From QAMH01 sp900556425 (GTDB taxonomy: Bacteria; Actinomycetota; Coriobacteriia; Coriobacteriales; QAMH01), in the NCBI GenBank assembly GCA_902475535.1, contig CABRZR010000004.1, positions 62,001 through 126,000 on the forward strand: a DNA stretch of 64,000 nt. The letters run 5' to 3'. Under the pieces are notes generated by a model. The model worked only from the letters and a program-made list of their open reading frames with translations. It made no database searches and had not been told where the DNA came from. Of this stretch, positions 60,903 through 64,000 are shown in pieces. The first letter of the stretch is position 1. Each line of letters starts with the position of its first letter. Both the position numbers and the translations under genes were made by a program.

Positions 60903-60984
60903 CCTGTTATTCCATCAGGTGCAAGATTGGCAGTCGCATGGAGACGACCCGTCAATCCCCTCGAGATGACAAGGACTGGCACCC

Positions 60985-62514
60985 ATGGTTCTGGGGAGTT
61001 TCATACGACGCGGGCTCGGTTTCGTGCTTGCCCTTATGCTTGCGATCACCGCGCTCTCATGTGTCATGCCATGCCTGGCAGTCGCCACCGATGACGAGCT
61101 TGGCAGTGTAGACAGCCCTGCCGTTGGCAATGCAAGCGAGCAGCAGACCGTCAACGGGGTCACCGTCTCCGCCGAGGGGGACAGCGCCCTCATCGAAGGA
61201 TGCAGTTTCGGCATCAACGATTTCTACCGTGCCCAGGCCGGCTCCAACAAGGCGGTCGGCGACAGGTACTGGGGCTATAACTACTACATCGGCACTCAAC
61301 CCGACAATCTCTCGGTCATATCGACCGGCGAATACGCCGTGGTCTACATTCCCAAGGCAACCCAAGAGGCCTTCGGTTTCCTCTACGACAACCATAACGA
61401 CCAGGATTACATCAAGCGTTACTTCACCGCCTTGGACGACGCGAACGCGAAGGGTTCCTCGCGACTCTCCAACGTCTCCAAATGGTATTTCACCGAACAG
61501 CAGTCCTTCGAGGTGAATGGCGTCGTCTTCAACTTCGATCAGGAACTCGACGAAGGGCGCTACTACGCCTACATCATTGGCTCCGATGGCAGTGACGTGA
61601 CCAGCAAGGCGAGCAGCAACCAGGTCAGACTCGAGTTTGCCGACTTCGCCCAGGCCGTGCCGCCCTCGGACGTGCAGATCGTCCAGGCGAACACGGGCCT
61701 TGCGTGGCTTGCAAACTTCCTTGCGACCATGGACTACAGTCCGCTATGGGTGACCTTGCGCACGACGCTCATCGCCATCGTGTTCATCTTCATCCTGGGT
61801 CTCGCAGCTGCCTACTTCACGATGCGCATCTCACCGCGCGCCCAATCCATCTTCGACGCGATCTTCACCATTCCCATGGTGCTGCCGCCCACGGTCTGCG
61901 GCTTCTTGTTGCTACTTGCCTTCGGTCGTTCCACACCCGTGGGCCAGTGGTTCATCGACGTGGGATTCCCCCTCGTCTTCAGCTGGCAGGCAACGGTCAT
62001 CGCAGCGGTCGTCGTGGCCTTCCCGCTCATGTACCGCAGCTCGCGCGGCGCTTTCGAGAACCTCGATCCCAACATGCTCGATGCGGCACGCACGCTCGGC
62101 TGGTCCAACATCCGCATCTTCTTCAAGCTCATGCTTCCGCTTGCCTGGTCCTCCATCGCCGCGGCTACGGTGCTCGCCTATGCGCGCGCGTTGGGCGAGT
62201 TTGGCGCGACGTTGTTCCTCGCGGGCAATTACGCAGGTGTCACGCGCACCATCCCCATCGCCATCTACTTCGAGTGGATGAACGGCAACACGGACATCGC
62301 CATCTTCTGGACCATCGTCATCATCATCTTCAGCTTCATCGTCATCATGTTCATCAACTTGTGGTCGAGTAGAACGACCAAGTACCGCCGCAGGCAGACA
62401 AGCAAGAAGAAGCACGGTGCAGACCACAGCACGCACACGCCACACCTGGAAGGCGGCCTGGAGTCCGCCATCGCGACCGAAGACGCCGGACTGCCCGAGG
62501 GGGCGCGCTCATGA
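60985..62514 (+). CDS. modB: Molybdate ABC permease ModB with large extracytoplasmic N-terminal domain
   Basis: 509 residues; ordinary ModB is about 225-230. Residues 1-35 form a signal-like helix (FVLALMLAITALSCVMPCLAVA). Residues about 36-245 are a soluble domain (GINDFYRAQAGSNKAVGDRY, YAYIIGSDGSDVTSK). The permease (about 250-460) follows, with PMVLPPTVCGFLLLLAFGRS, the EAA-like loop LDAARTLGWSNIRIFFKLML and ARALGEFGATLFLAGN. A basic/acidic cytoplasmic tail ends it. The permease part is a confident ModB; the N-terminal domain is not known to me. The stop overlaps modC (ATGA). Confidence 0.9.
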   Translation: MVLGSFIRRGLGFVLALMLAITALSCVMPCLAVATDDELGSVDSPAVGNASEQQTVNGVTVSAEGDSALIEGCSFGINDFYRAQAGSNKAVGDRYWGYNYYIGTQPDNLSVISTGEYAVVYIPKATQEAFGFLYDNHNDQDYIKRYFTALDDANAKGSSRLSNVSKWYFTEQQSFEVNGVVFNFDQELDEGRYYAYIIGSDGSDVTSKASSNQVRLEFADFAQAVPPSDVQIVQANTGLAWLANFLATMDYSPLWVTLRTTLIAIVFIFILGLAAAYFTMRISPRAQSIFDAIFTIPMVLPPTVCGFLLLLAFGRSTPVGQWFIDVGFPLVFSWQATVIAAVVVAFPLMYRSSRGAFENLDPNMLDAARTLGWSNIRIFFKLMLPLAWSSIAAATVLAYARALGEFGATLFLAGNYAGVTRTIPIAIYFEWMNGNTDIAIFWTIVIIIFSFIVIMFINLWSSRTTKYRRRQTSKKKHGADHSTHTPHLEGGLESAIATEDAGLPEGARS

Positions 62515-63623
62515 GCCTGCAGATGGACTTCAGAAAATCCCTTGGCGATTTCTCCCTCGACGTGAGCGTCGAAGCCGGCACGGAGACGCTCGGCTTCCTC
62601 GGTGCCTCGGGTTGTGGCAAGAGCCTCACGATGCGCTGTATCGCGGGTATCGAAACGCCTGACGAGGGACGCATCGTCGTGAACGACACCGTCTACTTCG
62701 ACTCCGCCGCAAAGGTCAACCTGAGTCCCCAACAGCGCAAAACGGCGTTGCTTTTCCAGAACTACATGCTCTTCCCCAACATGACCATCGAGCAGAACGT
62801 GGCAGCAGGCATACCCAAGACGGTGAGCAAGGGTGATCGTGACGCCATCGTCACGACCGAGCTCAAGCGCTTCAGCCTCGAGGGCTTTAGCAAGCGTTAC
62901 CCCGCCCAACTCTCCGGTGGCCAGCAGCAGCGCGTGGCCCTTGCGCGTATGCTCGCGGCACGGCCCGGCATTCTCATGCTCGACGAGCCGTTCTCCGCGC
63001 TTGACTCGCACCTCAAGAGCGTGCTCGAGCAAAACCTCGTTGACCTCTTCGAGGCCTTTGAGGGGACCATCCTCTACGTGAGCCACGACATAGACGAGGC
63101 ACTGCGCTTCTGCGATCGCATCGCCGTCGTCGATGACGGTCATATACTCGAGATCGATTCGAACGACGAGCTCGTGAATAACCCGCAATCGGAAGCCGCG
63201 CTCAAGCTCTCGGGTTGCAAGAACACCACGCCCGTCATCAAGGCAGACGAGCATGCCGTGTGGGCACCCAAATGGGGTGTGCGCATCGAGTGCGAGCGCG
63301 AGGTTCCCGATGACGTGCGCTTCCTCGGCGTGCGTGCGTTCTACCTTGAACGTGCAGATGGCCCGGGCGCCAACAACTATCGCGTGCGTGTCGACCGCAT
63401 CAGCGACTCGCGCTTCGAACGTAGCGCACTGCTCGGCTTTCTCGATCGCGACAGCTCCTTTGCGCCTGCTGTCGAACGCAGCGATGATGAGATGCGCTTC
63501 TTGCACCAGCACCTGTTCTGGCGCATCGACAAGCTCAAGGATGGTCCGGAAGTGTGGCCCGAAATGGGTGAGGAGCTCTGGGTGCACCTACCCCAGGACA
63601 GGATCTACCTCGTCAGCCGGTAG
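62511..63623 (+). CDS. modC: Molybdate ABC ATPase ModC
   Basis: 370 residues. Walker A GASGCGKSLTMRCIAG, signature LSGGQQQRVALARML, Walker B GILMLDEPFSALDS and switch His in LYVSHDIDEAL. The C-terminal 130 residues replace the usual Mop/TOBE domain with a related or diverged beta-rich segment (VWAPKWGVRIECEREVPDDV, FLGVRAFYLE). It powers uptake by ModB. It overlaps modB by 4 bases and is followed by a short hairpin. Confidence 0.93.
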   Translation: MSLQMDFRKSLGDFSLDVSVEAGTETLGFLGASGCGKSLTMRCIAGIETPDEGRIVVNDTVYFDSAAKVNLSPQQRKTALLFQNYMLFPNMTIEQNVAAGIPKTVSKGDRDAIVTTELKRFSLEGFSKRYPAQLSGGQQQRVALARMLAARPGILMLDEPFSALDSHLKSVLEQNLVDLFEAFEGTILYVSHDIDEALRFCDRIAVVDDGHILEIDSNDELVNNPQSEAALKLSGCKNTTPVIKADEHAVWAPKWGVRIECEREVPDDVRFLGVRAFYLERADGPGANNYRVRVDRISDSRFERSALLGFLDRDSSFAPAVERSDDEMRFLHQHLFWRIDKLKDGPEVWPEMGEELWVHLPQDRIYLVSR

Positions 63624-63624
63624 A

Positions 63625-63648
63625 AATGAGACAGTCCCCCGTCTCATT
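63625..63648 (+). terminator. Hairpin after modC, small member of the palindrome family
   Basis: AATGAGAC (63625-63632) pairs with GTCTCATT (63641-63648) around AGTCCCCC, directly after the modC stop. The stem equals the outer block of the inverted repeat at 59691, so it may be a minimal or deleted copy of that element. It probably stabilises or ends the mod message. Confidence 0.55.
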
Positions 63649-63654
63649 GCCCGT

Positions 63655-64000
63655 TTAGTGCGGGTGCGCCACGAAAATGATCCAGTAGCGTTCCCAGACT
63701 CCCGCGAGAAGGCAGATTGCTGCGGCGGTGACGATTCCGATGGGCCCGAAGGAGCAGGCCGCGATGGCGCAGACGCCCGCAATGCCATAGACGATCACCG
63801 CGTTGAGCGCGAGACGCCCCTTGGAGTACATGAGCGAGGCGCGTTCGTGAATGTTCATCCACACCAACGCATAGGTGAAGCAGCGAAACACGATAAGCAC
63901 GACGAACGGGATGACGAGCGCCTCGACGGGGACAATCTGCCCGAGAACGAACGAGACCACGATCAAAAGGCCCATGCCGATTGTGAGGGCGTCGCATACC
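63655..64000 (-). CDS. Small membrane protein, 5' end beyond the window
   Basis: At least 114 codons, open to the window edge (VCDALTIGMGLLIVVSFVLGQ), so the start lies to the right; an internal ATG at 63975 is less likely because it would cut a helix. Three or four hydrophobic helices are visible (LIVVSFVLGQIV, LVIPFVVLIVFRCFTYALVWM, NAVIVYGIAGVCAIAACSFG, IVTAAAICLLAGVWERYWIIF). No family recognised. Confidence 0.7.
   Translation of the reverse strand, partial: VCDALTIGMGLLIVVSFVLGQIVPVEALVIPFVVLIVFRCFTYALVWMNIHERASLMYSKGRLALNAVIVYGIAGVCAIAACSFGPIGIVTAAAICLLAGVWERYWIIFVAHPH

Overview
This 64 kb window looks like chromosomal DNA of a GC-rich, Gram-positive actinobacterium. The class Coriobacteriia, probably an Eggerthellaceae-type gut organism, is the best guess. 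The guess rests on many secreted proteins carrying triplet DUF5648 repeats, a suf operon in the order C-B-D-S-U, an SD-poor/leaderless promoter style, DUF2304/DUF2142/DUF6541 membrane proteins beside glycosyltransferases, and molybdate uptake. It is inference from gene content; there is no rRNA or other marker gene here, and I saw no tRNA, rRNA or CRISPR array.

Layout. (1) 33-8407, minus strand: a six-gene operon of glycosyltransferases and polytopic membrane proteins for surface glycan assembly. (2) 8541-28351: a run of large secreted proteins. Seven of them carry the same three-repeat DUF5648 module attached to different enzymes or domains: amidase, CotH-like kinase, glucosaminidase, Ig/MBG-like stalk, M6 metalloprotease and two S8 subtilases. 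One subtilase is interrupted by an in-frame TGA exactly where Trp is expected. A Wzx-type flippase is the last gene of the minus-strand operon with the glucosaminidase. (3) 28393-32803: accessory genes, namely a RhuM-Fic fusion, a GT2, an (TTTTC)8 tract, a decayed IS3-type transposase and an AT-rich gene with a HEPN-like motif and a SEC-C zinc finger. (4) 32917-43356: a second polysaccharide cluster with three GT2 enzymes, a galactofuranosyltransferase-like protein, flippase, Wzy-like polymerase, Wzz-like protein, phosphoglycosyl transferase and a DUF4012 protein. (5) 43506-64000: mainly housekeeping genes. These are a membrane protein, DUF2207 and LemA, sufCBDSU, mnmA with a second cysteine desulfurase, an unusually long PPK1, a TraX-like protein, trmB, modABC, and a membrane gene running off the edge.

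How the parts may work together: regions 1 and 4 make and export cell-surface polysaccharide, and region 2 supplies secreted enzymes that share one putative wall- or glycan-binding module. The suf operon, MnmA and the IscS-like desulfurase handle sulfur for Fe-S clusters and tRNA thiolation. ModABC supplies molybdate.

Non-coding structure is rich. There is a family of long perfect or near-perfect palindromes at gene borders (13341, 46175, 58748, 59691, 63625), one of which lies inside a reading frame. A five-copy TGTGAG array with an exact 41-bp period lies between sufU and mnmA. A TGTCATTTCGA-type dispersed repeat lies between mnmA and the desulfurase. All calls come from reading the sequence; no database search was run.
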